This document shows, one piece after another, positions 48,722 through 60,173 of a stretch of DNA of 64,000 nucleotides (positions are counted from its first letter, which is position 1; each line of letters begins with the position of its first letter). The translations under genes were made by a program, and so were the position numbers. A model generated the notes under the pieces. That model was not told the origin of the DNA. It did no database searches and was given only the letters and a program-made list of their open reading frames with translations. The stretch comes from Halichondria panicea. Its lineage: Eukaryota; Porifera; Demospongiae; Suberitida; Halichondriidae. The stretch spans positions 434,001 through 498,000 of the forward strand of contig NC_087379.1 of assembly GCF_963675165.1 (NCBI RefSeq), read 5' to 3'.

Positions 48722-49812
48722 ATCCTCCAACATCGACCTCTGGCCGCCAGTCGCCCATCTTCTCCTCTTTTGACCTCCTACTGACCTCTCTAGCCAACAG
48801 TATCAGAAAAACTAGGAATCTTGGTGAATACATTGTACTGTGTGTGTAGTGATGTACATGTGTGGTGTATTCTATAGCCTGTTGGCTTTGCTTAATGTAT
48901 AGCTAGCTATTAATTGCAATTGAGTGCTTGAATCAAATTTAAAGATGTACAGAACATCAGGTGAGTTGATGATAAAGGTTAGCTTGCGTGTAAATGCATG
49001 TACATGGTCTGTGCTATTGCTAATCAGTCACTATCTACTGTACACTATCTTGTACATGTGCTGTACATTGACACGCTTCAATGCTTCTTCTCCAGGACTA
49101 ACACACACTCTCAGTGGACACAAACCTCCCAAAGCCACTCAGAAACTATCATCAACTAACAGCAATGTCGGAATACAAGAGCTCAAAAGTCGAGAGAGAA
49201 CAACACATCAGGTGACTAGAATGCACTCTCACACAAAACGTATTTAAGCTAGGCCTGCTTATCACAACATCTACCTCTTCATTCTAGATACCATCTATCC
49301 CTCCACACACGCACAGAAACCAGTGGTGATTGTTCCCAAGATAGACCACACAGTCCACAAGCAGTTGAAGTCCTCCACAGGACCTGTGAGGACTCGTAGC
49401 AAGCGAACCAGACAGTCCCCCTACACAACCAGACACTCAGAGGTGAGGCCTTGCCCACACAAACCAAACCACCGCACACAAACCTTAGGCCATTGCATGG
49501 TTGCACCACAACCTTACAACGTAGGAGGCCTTGACTCATTGCATGGTTGTGATGTATACTGCCTGGTGCATCCCCCACCACACAAGCATGGCTGTGGTGT
49601 ATACTGCCTGGTGCATCCCCCCCCCCCACACACACACAAGCATGGCTGTGGTATACTGTATAATTATATTCTCTTCATTGACCGGGTGTGGTTATCTGCA
49701 GAATGACATATTTTTTGCAGTTGGTAATATTAATTTGTTGTGTGTGCAGGTGACAATGATGCGGAAAGTGAGCAGCTGTTCTGAGGGAGAGGACCCTGTC
49801 ATTATCGATTGA
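48722..49812 (+). pseudogene. Duplicated gene X tail, copy 3
   Basis: Starts in exon 4 at CCTCCAACATCGACC and runs through exon 7 (EGEDPVIID). It contains a small tandem duplication in the last intron, where a TATACTGCCTGGTGCATCCC block with the following CACACAAGCATGGCTG is repeated at 49555-49645. Exons 5 and 6 are unbroken. Confidence 0.85.
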
Positions 49813-50188
49813 TGATGTCATATGATGTCACAGAACTGAATAATAATTCACTCTAGGCAACTAGTAAATTGTCTGTATGTTTCATACAGTTGTTCAATTC
49901 TTTCTCATAAGATATTAAATTAAGGGGAGGGGATGAAGAAATGCAATAATAATGACTAGTAGAATGTACTGTATAAAGTCTCCAAGAGTATTGACTAGAC
50001 ATGCATGCTGTAATTATGTTGACACGTGAAAGTAATAGTAAATTAAATGCATGACTACAGGTATATACAAAAATTATTAAATCATGAAGTATAATTATAA
50101 ATGCATCTTGCTATATATCGCTAGTCTTGGAGGTCCAGTACTTATCAGTGGAAAATAGACATCACACGTACAGAAATGACACTAAATG

Positions 50189-50295
50189 TCCTCAAGGCTC
50201 AGAGTCCAATTGTTTGATGTGGTGTGTTCCCACTGCTTGAGGTGTTGCATCCTGTACTAGTCCCATCTCTCTCAGCCTCCTCTCTGAGTCAGAAT
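50189..50295 (-). pseudogene. Kinase-less exon 3 remnant of the NCK2 type
   Basis: Holds the same junction as NCK2: the terminal HHIKQLDSEP codons fused to codons encoding QAVGT-like sequence and SERRLREMG. It is immediately followed by a second exon 3 end, so two 3' ends lie in tandem. No NHR exons of its own remain. Confidence 0.85.
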
Positions 50296-50299
50296 GTCC

Positions 50300-51614
50300 T
50301 CAAGGCTCAGAGTCCAATTGTTTGATGTGGTGTAGCACAGTGTCCATGGAGGGTCTGTCCTGAGGGGAGGGAGAGACACAGGAGGTAATGGGTGGGTGGA
50401 GCTCCCGCCATACACCTTCCATACTCGATAGCAGACGATAAAACAGTTCAGATTTCGGAAATGTTCGTGTCACCACTTCACAAGCAAGCACTCCAAAACT
50501 GTACACATCGATCTTTGTCGTCTGTTGTGGTGGTGGTTGATGTGATGAAGGTGGTTGGGGATAGGCCTCAGGGGCAGTGTACAGGATAGCACCTTCTCCA
50601 GGAGTAGTGGTATCTCGAGCTATAGGTTGGCTGATCCAAAGTCAGAGAGTTTGGCAAGCCATTTGTTGTTGGGTAGAGAGAGAAGGAGGACATTAGCAGA
50701 GCTCACATCTCTGTGGATGATGGGTTCCCTCTGTCGGTGGAGATAAACCAGAGCTGAGGAGATGTCTCCAAAGATCCTTCGCTTGTTGGGACCAACACGA
50801 TTGTCCTGGTAGGCAGAACGTAGAGAGGTATCCAGGAGCTCTGTGACAATCATGGGACCTGTTTGCTCGTTGAGGATGGCAGCAACAAAGAGGACAAGGT
50901 TGGGGTGGCGGATCTGAGCCATGGTGCGAATCTCACGACGAATTCGATCCACCGTAGTCTGTCGTAGGATTTCAGGATACACTCGTTTGACGGCCACCGT
51001 TGTTCCTCTAAAGGTTCCCTTGGCAACGTAGCCCCAGGCCCCTCGGACAAGAATCTCGTCCTCTCTAATAGACACCTCCTCTGGAGACACCTCCCAGAAC
51101 TCTCGTTGAAGTTGTTGAGCGTCTGAGCGAACTACTCCTATCTCTCTCAGCCTCCTCTCTGAGTCAGGGTTGTACTTGGACACTGTGGGGGAGTGAACAC
51201 ATGTGACTACACATACACTGTACTAGTAATAGCTTACCAGTGTAAATTTCTGCCTTGACTTGTTTACATCGTCCATAGCACGTCCACGACCCCCCACATA
51301 GGTGTGTCCAGGGGGTAGTCCTCCACACGTACAGACCCTCTCCACACATCATTCACAAACCAGTGGACCTCCTTCTCCAGCGTCAGCAACATTCCTAAGG
51401 AATCACCCACTCCAAAATCATGAATGTCGAAACCCAGTCTACAGAGTTTCTTGTCCTTGTAATGGAGAGAAGTGCCCCTAGTAGACAAATGCTTGTGCTC
51501 CTCTCGCCATGTCAAATCCTCCGGGTTCTCTCCAGTGAAACCAATATCCTGTCAGAGCTATACATAAATAAGGTTATATTTACCCCGTGTGTGCGCAGCA
51601 GGGGTAGAGTGATT

Positions 51615-51657
<43 letters not shown>

Positions 51658-52264
51658 TCTGCTGTTTGAGTGAACTTGAAATGGTCTCATTAGAAGTGGT
51701 TGAAAAAATAATAGGCTACTTAATAGTTGAAACGTACTTATAGGCGATCAGCTTCGAAGACAAAAAAAAATTTCATTTGGTTTCAAATGCATTATCTTTG
51801 ATAGTACTAAAATATGTTGTGCTCTAATCAATCTCTTTTATAGATTCACGATTATTCCCCATAATGCTAGGGTCATAACGGTAAAAGCAATGCACGGGCC
51901 GGGGTGAGTGCTATCATCATAGAAGAGGAAGAGAGATTGAATGCTTTGAGAGTATCTTGTAATTAGTAGATGAGACATTTGTGAAAATGTTACTGTGATG
52001 AACAGCAAAGCAATGCACACACCAAATGAGCTCTCACCATTCCAAACAACGAACATTCCTCCCTCTCTGTCATAGTGACCTTGAGCATCTGTCCAGCAAC
52101 CATTGGCTCACTGGTTGACACTATACCATAGTCTTTATCTCTCATTCTAGTGGCTGCTGTGTTGCTCTTTGTTAGCTTAACATTCCTCCCCTTGTTCCTA
52201 TGGAAGGTAACGGGAGAGTTGCTCCATTCCACTCCACGAAAGACACAATCATCACTTGTAGCCA
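50300..52264 (-). pseudogene. NCK11: damaged NHR + kinase copy, truncated after DFG
   Basis: Exons 52038-52264, 51238-51548 and 50300-51182. It is of the NCK1/NCK12 type (no coil, SKYNPDSERRLREIGVV). A TA insertion at about 50625 places a stop right after SDFGSANL, removing the activation segment and C lobe from the frame. A one-base insertion in exon 2 (CATAGCACG for CATACACG) breaks the NHR end. Unlike NCK1 and NCK12 it keeps HRDVSS, so loss of the HRD aspartate came after these copies separated, or was reversed by conversion. Confidence 0.85.
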
Positions 52265-52351
52265 TCTTGCAACTACGAGCCCCACCCATACATTTGTTTA
52301 CACACAACGCCCCCTCATTGCATTCATACGCACACACACACACACACAATC

Positions 52352-53358
52352 ATCCTCCAACGTCGACCCTCCGGCAGCCAGTCCCCTATCTTCTCCTCTT
52401 TTGACCTCTTACCGACCTCTCTAGCCAACAGTATCAGAAAAACTGGGAATCTTGGTGAATACATTGTACTGTGTGTGTAGTGATGTACATGTGTGGTGTA
52501 TTCTATAGCCTGTTGGCTTTGCTTAATAAAGTTACTGTATAGCTATTAATTGAGAGTTTGAATCAAATTTAAAGATGTACAGAACATCAGGTGAGTTGAT
52601 GATAAAGGTTAGCTTGCGTGTAAATGCATGTACACGGTCTGTGCTACTGCTAATCAGTCACTATCTACTGTACACTATCTTGTACATGTACTGTACATTG
52701 ACACGCTTCATCTCCAGGACTAACACACACTCTCAGTGGACACAAACCTCCCAAAGCCACTCAGAAACTATCATCAACTATCAGCAATGTCGGAATACAA
52801 GAGCTCAAAAGTCGAGAGAGAACAACACATCAGGTGACTAGAATGCACACACACAAACGTATTTAAGCTAGGCCTGCTTATCACAGCATCTACCTCTTCA
52901 TTCTAGATATCATCTATCCCCCTCCACACACACACAGAAACCAGTGGTGATTGTTCCCAAGATAGACCACACAGTCCACAAGCAGTTGAAGTCCTCCACA
53001 GGACCTGTGAGGACTCGTAGCAAGCGAACCAGACAGTCCCCCTACACAACCAGACACTCAGAGGTGAGGCCTTGCCCACACAAACCAAACCACCACACAC
53101 AAACCTTAGGCCATTGCATGGTTGCACCACAACCTTACAAAGAAGGCCTTGACTCATTGCATGGTTGTGATGTATACTGCCTGGTGCATCCCCCACCACA
53201 CAAGCATGGCTGTGGTGTACTCATAATATTATATTGACCTGGTGTGGTTATCTGCACAGAAAGCAGTCGGTAATTTTAATTTGTTGTGTGTGCAGGTGAC
53301 GAGGATGCGGAAAGTGAGCAGCTGTTCTGAGGGGGAGGACCCTGTCGTTATCGATTAA
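52352..53358 (+). pseudogene. Duplicated gene X tail, copy 4
   Basis: Exons 4 (part) to 7, very close to gene X itself, including the TCAACTATCAGCAATG reading in exon 5 where most copies have CAACTAACAG. The stop is TAA rather than TGA (53356-53358). It is flanked on both sides by NCK units. Confidence 0.85.
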
Positions 53359-53819
53359 TGATGTCATCTGATGTCACAGAACTGAATAATAATTCACTCT
53401 AGGCAACTAATAAATTGTTTGTATGTTTCATACAGTTGTTCAATTCTAATTACTTAATTACTTAATTAATGTCTTTATTTGATTTGGAGACTCACGTCAT
53501 TTCAGAAGAATATATTATTATCAATTTCCCACGAGATAATTATTGTGTATACTTAAATTAAGGGGAGGGGATGAAGAAATGACAATTAGACTACTTTATA
53601 AACTCTCCAAGAGTATTGACTAGACATGCATGCATGCTGTAATTATGTTGACATGAAAGAAAATAAATTCATGACTACAATTATTTCACATAAAAATAAT
53701 TCACTATTAAACTCAAACATAATTATAGATGCATCTCGCTATATATCGCTAGTCTTGGAGGTCCAGCACAATGGAAAATATATAGACACATCACACGTAC
53801 AGAAATGACACTAAATGTC

Positions 53820-55094
53820 TTAAGGCTCAGAGTCCAATTGTTTGATGTGGTGTAGCACAGTGTCCATGGAGGGTCTGTCCTGAGGGGAGTGAGAGACACA
53901 GGAGGTGATGAGTGGGTGGAGCTCCCGCCATACACCTTCCATACTCGATAGCAAACGCAGAAACAGTTCAGATGTCGGAAATGTTCGAGTCACCACTTCA
54001 CAAGCAAGCACTCCAAAACTGTACACATCAATCTTTGTCGTCTGTTGTGGTGGTGGTTGAGATGACGTAGGTGGATAAGGATAGGCCTCAGGGGCAGTGT
54101 ACAGGATAGCACCTTCTCCAGGAGTAGTGGCATCTCGGGCTGATACAAAGTCAGAGAGTTTGGCAAGCCATTTGTTGTTGGGTAGAGAGAGAAGGAGGAC
54201 ATTAGCAGAGCTCACATATCTGTGGATGATGGGTTCCCTCTGTCGGTGGAGATAAACCAGAGCTGAGGAGATGTCTCCAAAGATCCTTCGCTTGTTGGGA
54301 CCAACACGATTGTCCTGGTAGGCAGAACATAGAGAGGTATCCAGGAGCTCTGTGACAATCATGGGACCTGTTTCCTCGTTGAGGACGGCAGCAACAAAGA
54401 GGACAAAATTGGGGTGGCGGATCTTAGCCATGGTGCGAATCTCACGACGAATTCGATCCACCGTAGTCTGTCGTAGGATTTCAGGATACACTTGTTTGAC
54501 AGCCACCGTTGTTCCTCTAAAGGTTCCCTTGGCAACGTAGCCCCAGGCCCCTCGGACAAGAATCTCGTCCTCTCTAATAGACACCTCCTCTGGAGACACC
54601 TCCCAGAACTCTCGTTGAAGTTGTTGAGCGTCTGAGCGAACTACTCCTATCTCTCTCAGCCTCCTCTCTGAGTCAGGGTTGTACTTGGACACTGCGGGGG
54701 AGTGAACACATGTGACTACACATACACTGTACTAGTAATAGCTTACCAGTGCAAATTTCTGCCTTGACTTGTTTACATCGTCCATACACGTCCACGACTC
54801 CCCACATAGGTGTGTCCAGGGGGTAGTCCTCCACACGTACAGACCCTCTCCACACATCATTCACAAACCAGTGGACCTCCTTCTCCAGCGTCAGCAACAT
54901 TCCTAAGGAATCACCCACTCCAAAATCATGAATGTCGAAACCCAGTCTACAGAGTTCCTTGTCCTTGCAATGGAGAGAAGTGCCCCTAGTAGACAAATGC
55001 TTGTGCTCCTTTCGCCATGTCAAATCCTCCGGGTTCTCTCCAGTGAAACCAATATCCTGTCAGAGTTATACATGAATAAGGTTATATTTACCCG

Positions 55095-55146
<52 letters not shown>

Positions 55147-55770
55147 ACACACAAATGATCTGCTGTTTGAGTGAACTAGACTGCTAATGGTCTCATTAGA
55201 AGTGGTTGAAAAAATAATAGGTTACTTAATAGTTGAAACGTACTTATATATAGGCGATCAGCTTCGAAGACAACAAAAAATTTCATTTGGTTTCAAATGC
55301 ATTATCTTTGATAGTACTAAAATATGTTGTGCTCTAATCAATCTTTTTTATAGATTCACGATCATTCCCCATAATGATCATAACGGTAAAAGTAATGCAC
55401 GGGCCGGGGTGAGTGCTATCATCATAGAAGAGGAAGAGAGATTGAATGCTTTGAGAGTATCTTGTAATTAGTAGATGAGACATTTGTGAAAATGTTACTG
55501 TGATGAACAGCAAAGCAATGCACACACCAAATGAGCTCTCACCATTCCAAACAACGAACATTCCTCCCTCTCTGTCATAGTGACCTTGAGCATCTGTCCA
55601 GCAACCATTGGCTCACTGGTGAACACTATACCATAGTCTTTATCTCTCATTCTAGTGGCTGCTGTGTTGCTCTTTGTTAGCTTAACATTCCTCCCCTTGT
55701 TCCTATGGAAGGTAACGGGAGAGCTGCTCCATTCCACTCCACAAAAGACACAATCATCACTTGTAGCCAT
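53820..55770 (-). CDS. NCK12: NHR + kinase-like protein without coiled coil, pseudokinase
   Basis: Exons 55543-55770, 54747-55056 and 53820-54691 sum to 469 codons plus stop. Nearly identical to NCK1 across exons and introns. The catalytic loop reads HRYVSS and the DFG motif reads DFV (SDFVSARD), so both the catalytic base and the metal-binding segment are altered. The P-loop has the same ILVRGAW change. The frame is whole. The GT microsatellite in intron 1 is longer than in NCK1. Confidence 0.8.
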
Positions 55771-55835
55771 CTTGCAACTACGAGCCCCACCCATACATTG
55801 CATGTTTACACACAACGCCCCCTCATTGCATTCAT

Positions 55836-55869
<34 letters not shown>

Positions 55870-56903
55870 ATCCTCCAACGTCGACCCTCCGGCAGCCAGT
55901 CGCCTATCTCTTCTCCTCTTTTGACCTCTTACCGACCTCTCTAGCCAACAGTATCAGAAAAACTGGGAATCTTGGTGAATACATTGTACTGTGTGTGTAG
56001 TGATGTACATGTGTGGTGTATTCTATAGCCTGTTGGCTTTGCTTAATAAAGTTACTGTATGGCTATTAATTGAGAGTTTGAATCAAATTTAAAGATGTAC
56101 AGAACATCAGGTTGCTTGATGATAAAGGTTAGCTTGCGTGTAAATGCATGTACATGGCTGGAGGCCTGGGATCGAGGCTAGTACATGGCCTGTGCGCTAA
56201 TCAGTCACTATCTACTGTACACTATCTTGTACATGTACTGTACATTGACACGCTTCAACGCTTCATCTCCAGGACTAACACACACTCTCAGTGGACACAA
56301 ACCTCCCAAAGCCACTCAGAAACTATCATCAACTAACAGCAATGTCGGAATACAAGAGCTCAAAAGTCGAGAGAGAACAACACATCAGGTGACTAGAATG
56401 TACACACACATTAAGCTAGGCTTGCTTATCACAATATCTACCTCTTCAATCTAGATATCATCTATCCCCCTCCACACACGCACAGAAACCAGTGGTGATT
56501 GTTCCCAAGATAGACCACACAGTCCACAAGCAGTTGAAGTCCTCCACAGGACCTGTGAGGACTCGTAGCAAGCGAACCAGACAGTCCCCCTACACAACCA
56601 GACACTCAGAGGTGAGGCTTCGCCCACACAAACCAAACCACCACACACAAACCTTAGGCCATTGCATGGTTGCACCACAACCTTACAAAGAAGGCCTTGA
56701 CTCATTGTATGACTGTGATGTATACTGCCTGGTGCATCCCACACACAAGCATGGCTGTGGTGTACTCATAATATTATATTGACCTGGTGTGGTTATCTGC
56801 ACAGAAAGCAGTTGGTAATATTAATTTGTTGTGTGTGCAGGTGACGAGGATGCGGAAAGTGAGCAGCTGTTCTGAGGGGGAGGACCCTGTCGTTATCGAT
56901 TGA
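55870..56903 (+). pseudogene. Duplicated gene X tail, copy 5
   Basis: Exon 4 part to exon 7. A 30-base insertion, CTGGAGGCCTGGGATCGAGG followed by CTAGTACATGG, lies in intron 4 at about 56157-56186. It resembles the complement of the AGCCTCGATTCCAGGC element end. The coding parts are unbroken. Confidence 0.85.
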
Positions 56904-57357
56904 TGATGTCATCTGATGTCACAGAACTGAATAATAATTCACTCTAGGCAACTAATAAATTGTCTGTATGTTTCATACAGTTGTTCAATTCTAATTACTT
57001 AATTAATGTCTTTATTTGATTTTGAGACTCACTTTATTTCAGAAGAATATAATTATTATTATCAATTTCCCACGAGATATTGTGTATACTTAAATTAAGG
57101 GGAGGGGATGAAGAAATGACAATTAGACTACTTTGTAAACTCTCCAAGAGTATTGACTAGACATGCACGCATGCTGTAATTATGTTGACATGAAAGAAAA
57201 TAAATTCATGACTACAATTATTTCACACAAAAATAATTCACTATTAAACTCAAACATAATTATAAATGCATCTCGCTATATATCGCTAGTCTTGGAGGTC
57301 CAGTACAATGGAAAATATATAGACACATCACACGTACAGAAATGACACTAAATGTCC

Positions 57358-59359
57358 TCAAGGCTCTGAGTCCAATTGTTTGATGTGGTGTAGCACAGTG
57401 TCCATGGAGGGTCTGTCTTGAGGGGAGTGAGAAACACAGGAGGTGATGAGTGGGTGGAGCTCCCGCCATACACCCTCCATACTCGATAGCAGACGATAAA
57501 ACAGTTCAGATTTCGGAAATGTTCGTGTCACCACTTCACAAGCAAGCACTCCAAAACTGTACACATCGATCTTTGTCGTCTGTTGTGGTGGTGGTTGACG
57601 TGATGAAGGTGGTTGGGGATAGGCCTCAGGGGCAGTGTACAGGATAGCACCTTCTCCAGGAGTAGTGGCATCTCGAGCTAGGTTAGCTGATCCAAAGTCA
57701 GAGAGCTTGGCAAGCCATTCGTTGTTGGGTAGAGAGAGAAGGAGGACATTAGCAGAGCTCACATCTCTGTGGATGATGGGATCCCTCTGTCGGTGGAGAT
57801 AAACCAGAGCTGAGGAGATGTCTCCAAAGATCCTTCGCTTGTTGGGACCAACACGATTGTCCTGGTAGGCAGAACGTAGAGAGGTATCCAGGAGCTCTGT
57901 GACAATCATGGGACCTGTTTGCTCGTTGAGGACGGCAGCAACAAAGAGGACAAGGTTGGGGTGGCGGATCTGAGCCATGGTGCGAATCTCACGACGAATT
58001 CGATCCACCGTAGTCTGTTGTAGGATTTCAGGATACACTCGTTTAACGGCCACCGTTGTTCCTCTAAAGGTTCCCTTGGCAACGTAACCCCAGGCCCCTC
58101 GGCCAAGAATCTCGTCCTCTCTAATAGACACCTCCTCTGGAGACACCTGCCAGAACTCCACCTCCTGAGGGTGGCTGCTACGATTAGTGGCTGAGAGAGA
58201 GGCCACTCTTCGTTGGAGGACGTCCACTTGTCCTCTGAGGGTCCCTATCAGCTGTTGGTTCTCTGTGTCAGATCTCTGTCGTTGTCTCAACATGTCATTG
58301 GCAAGTGTTAGTTGTTGCTGTAGTCGAGCTGTCTGCTGTTGGTTCTCTGCGTCAGATCTCTGTCGTTGGTCATTGGAATGTGTCAATTGTCCGTTGGCAT
58401 GTGTTAGTTGTTGCTGTAGTCGAGTGTTTTCTCCGCCTTTTTCTGTCACCTCTCGTCGAAGCTCTTGATTGTTTGAGCGTGATTGTGTGAGCAGTTCATT
58501 AGCTCTTGTTAGTTGTTGTTGAAGTTGACTATCTTCCACAAGTGGGGTTGAGACTGTTTTAGTGACATCATTTCGTGACTTAGTTGATCCAAACCCTAGA
58601 ATTCTTGCAAACAATGACTGTCTTCCTGCTGCTTGAGGTGTTGCCTGTTCTTTAGGCCTTGCATCCTGTGCCATTGCCACTCCCATCTCTCTCAGCCTCC
58701 TCTCTGAGTCAGGGTTGTACCTGGACACTGTGGGGGAGTGAACACATGTGACTACACATACACTGTACTAGTAATAGCTTACCAGTGCAAATCTCTGACT
58801 TGACTTGCTTACATTGTGCATACACGTCCACGGCCCCCCACATAGGTGTGTCCAGGGGGTAGTCCTCCACACGTACAGACCCTCTCCACACATCATTCAC
58901 AAACCAGTGGACCTCCTTCTCCAGCGTCAGCAACATTCCTAAGGAATTACCCACTACAAAATATTTAGTGTTGAAACCCAGATTACAGAGTTCCTTCTCC
59001 TTGTAATGGAGAGAAGTGAAGAAAGTACGCAGTAAATGCTTGTGCTCTTCTCTCCATGTCAAATATTCTAACTGTGTCAGTGTTGAGTCCTCCGGATTCT
59101 CTCCAGTGAAACCAATCTCCTGTCAGAGTTATACATGAATAAGTTTATAATTACCCTGTGTGTGCGTAGCAGGGGTAGAGTGATTGGTGTGTGTGTGTGT
59201 GTGTGTGTGCGCAGCAGGGGTAGAGTGATTGGTGTGTGTGTGTGTGTGTGTGTGTGTGCGCAGCAGGGGTAGAGTGATTGGTGTGTGTGTGTGTGTGTGT
59301 GTGTGCGCAGCAGGGGTAGAGTGATTGGTGTGTGTGTGTGTGTGTGTGTGTGTGTGATT

Positions 59360-59408
<49 letters not shown>

Positions 59409-59429
59409 TTGGTGTGTGTGTGTGTGATT

Positions 59430-59499
<70 letters not shown>

Positions 59500-60128
59500 G
59501 GAGGGGTTGAAACAAAAAAAAATAAATTGTGAGGAACTGCCTTATCTGACCAGAGAAGAGGGTGCCACCTCTCCTATTTCCATAATGCACTTACATATTA
59601 AATTGCTTATGAGACATGAGTGGCTGCAGGAATAACTACATGTACTATAATTATTTGTGTTCATGCTTCTAATAATTATAATAATATGTAGTTTACCTTC
59701 AGTTCTTGTAATCTAGTCTTTTTACTTGAATTGTGTTTTTTTATTGGTTTTTAATACTCTCAGGGGAGGTCAGGGGGAGGGGGTTTGGGTAATTATGTAG
59801 ATGTAGTAATTGATAAAGAATTTTACTTTCTCTTTAGAGGCTAAGAAAAATGCTGCCAACGCCTTCGTTCTTTAAATTATTAAACACACCAATGGTGGAA
59901 GTATAGTATAGATTATGGCTATCTACATGTATGTCCACATCCACATTATGTTACTGGGGGTGGCCATGCTGATCTGCTAAATTTGGAATCTGTGCTTAAT
60001 TTAATTAAAGTATGCACAATTAAGGTAGGTTCTTCTATGTGGTTAAGCTGAAGCAAGCACAAAACAAACATTAACCTCAAATTTTGGTTCTTAGAATTAG
60101 CGATAGGCATTAGTCAAAATAAAGATAG

Positions 60129-60173
<45 letters not shown>

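Noticed and set aside
59155-59503. CRISPR-like regular repeats
   Set aside because: The repeat-spacer look comes from a GT microsatellite with short interruptions; spacers are not unique and the genome is eukaryotic.
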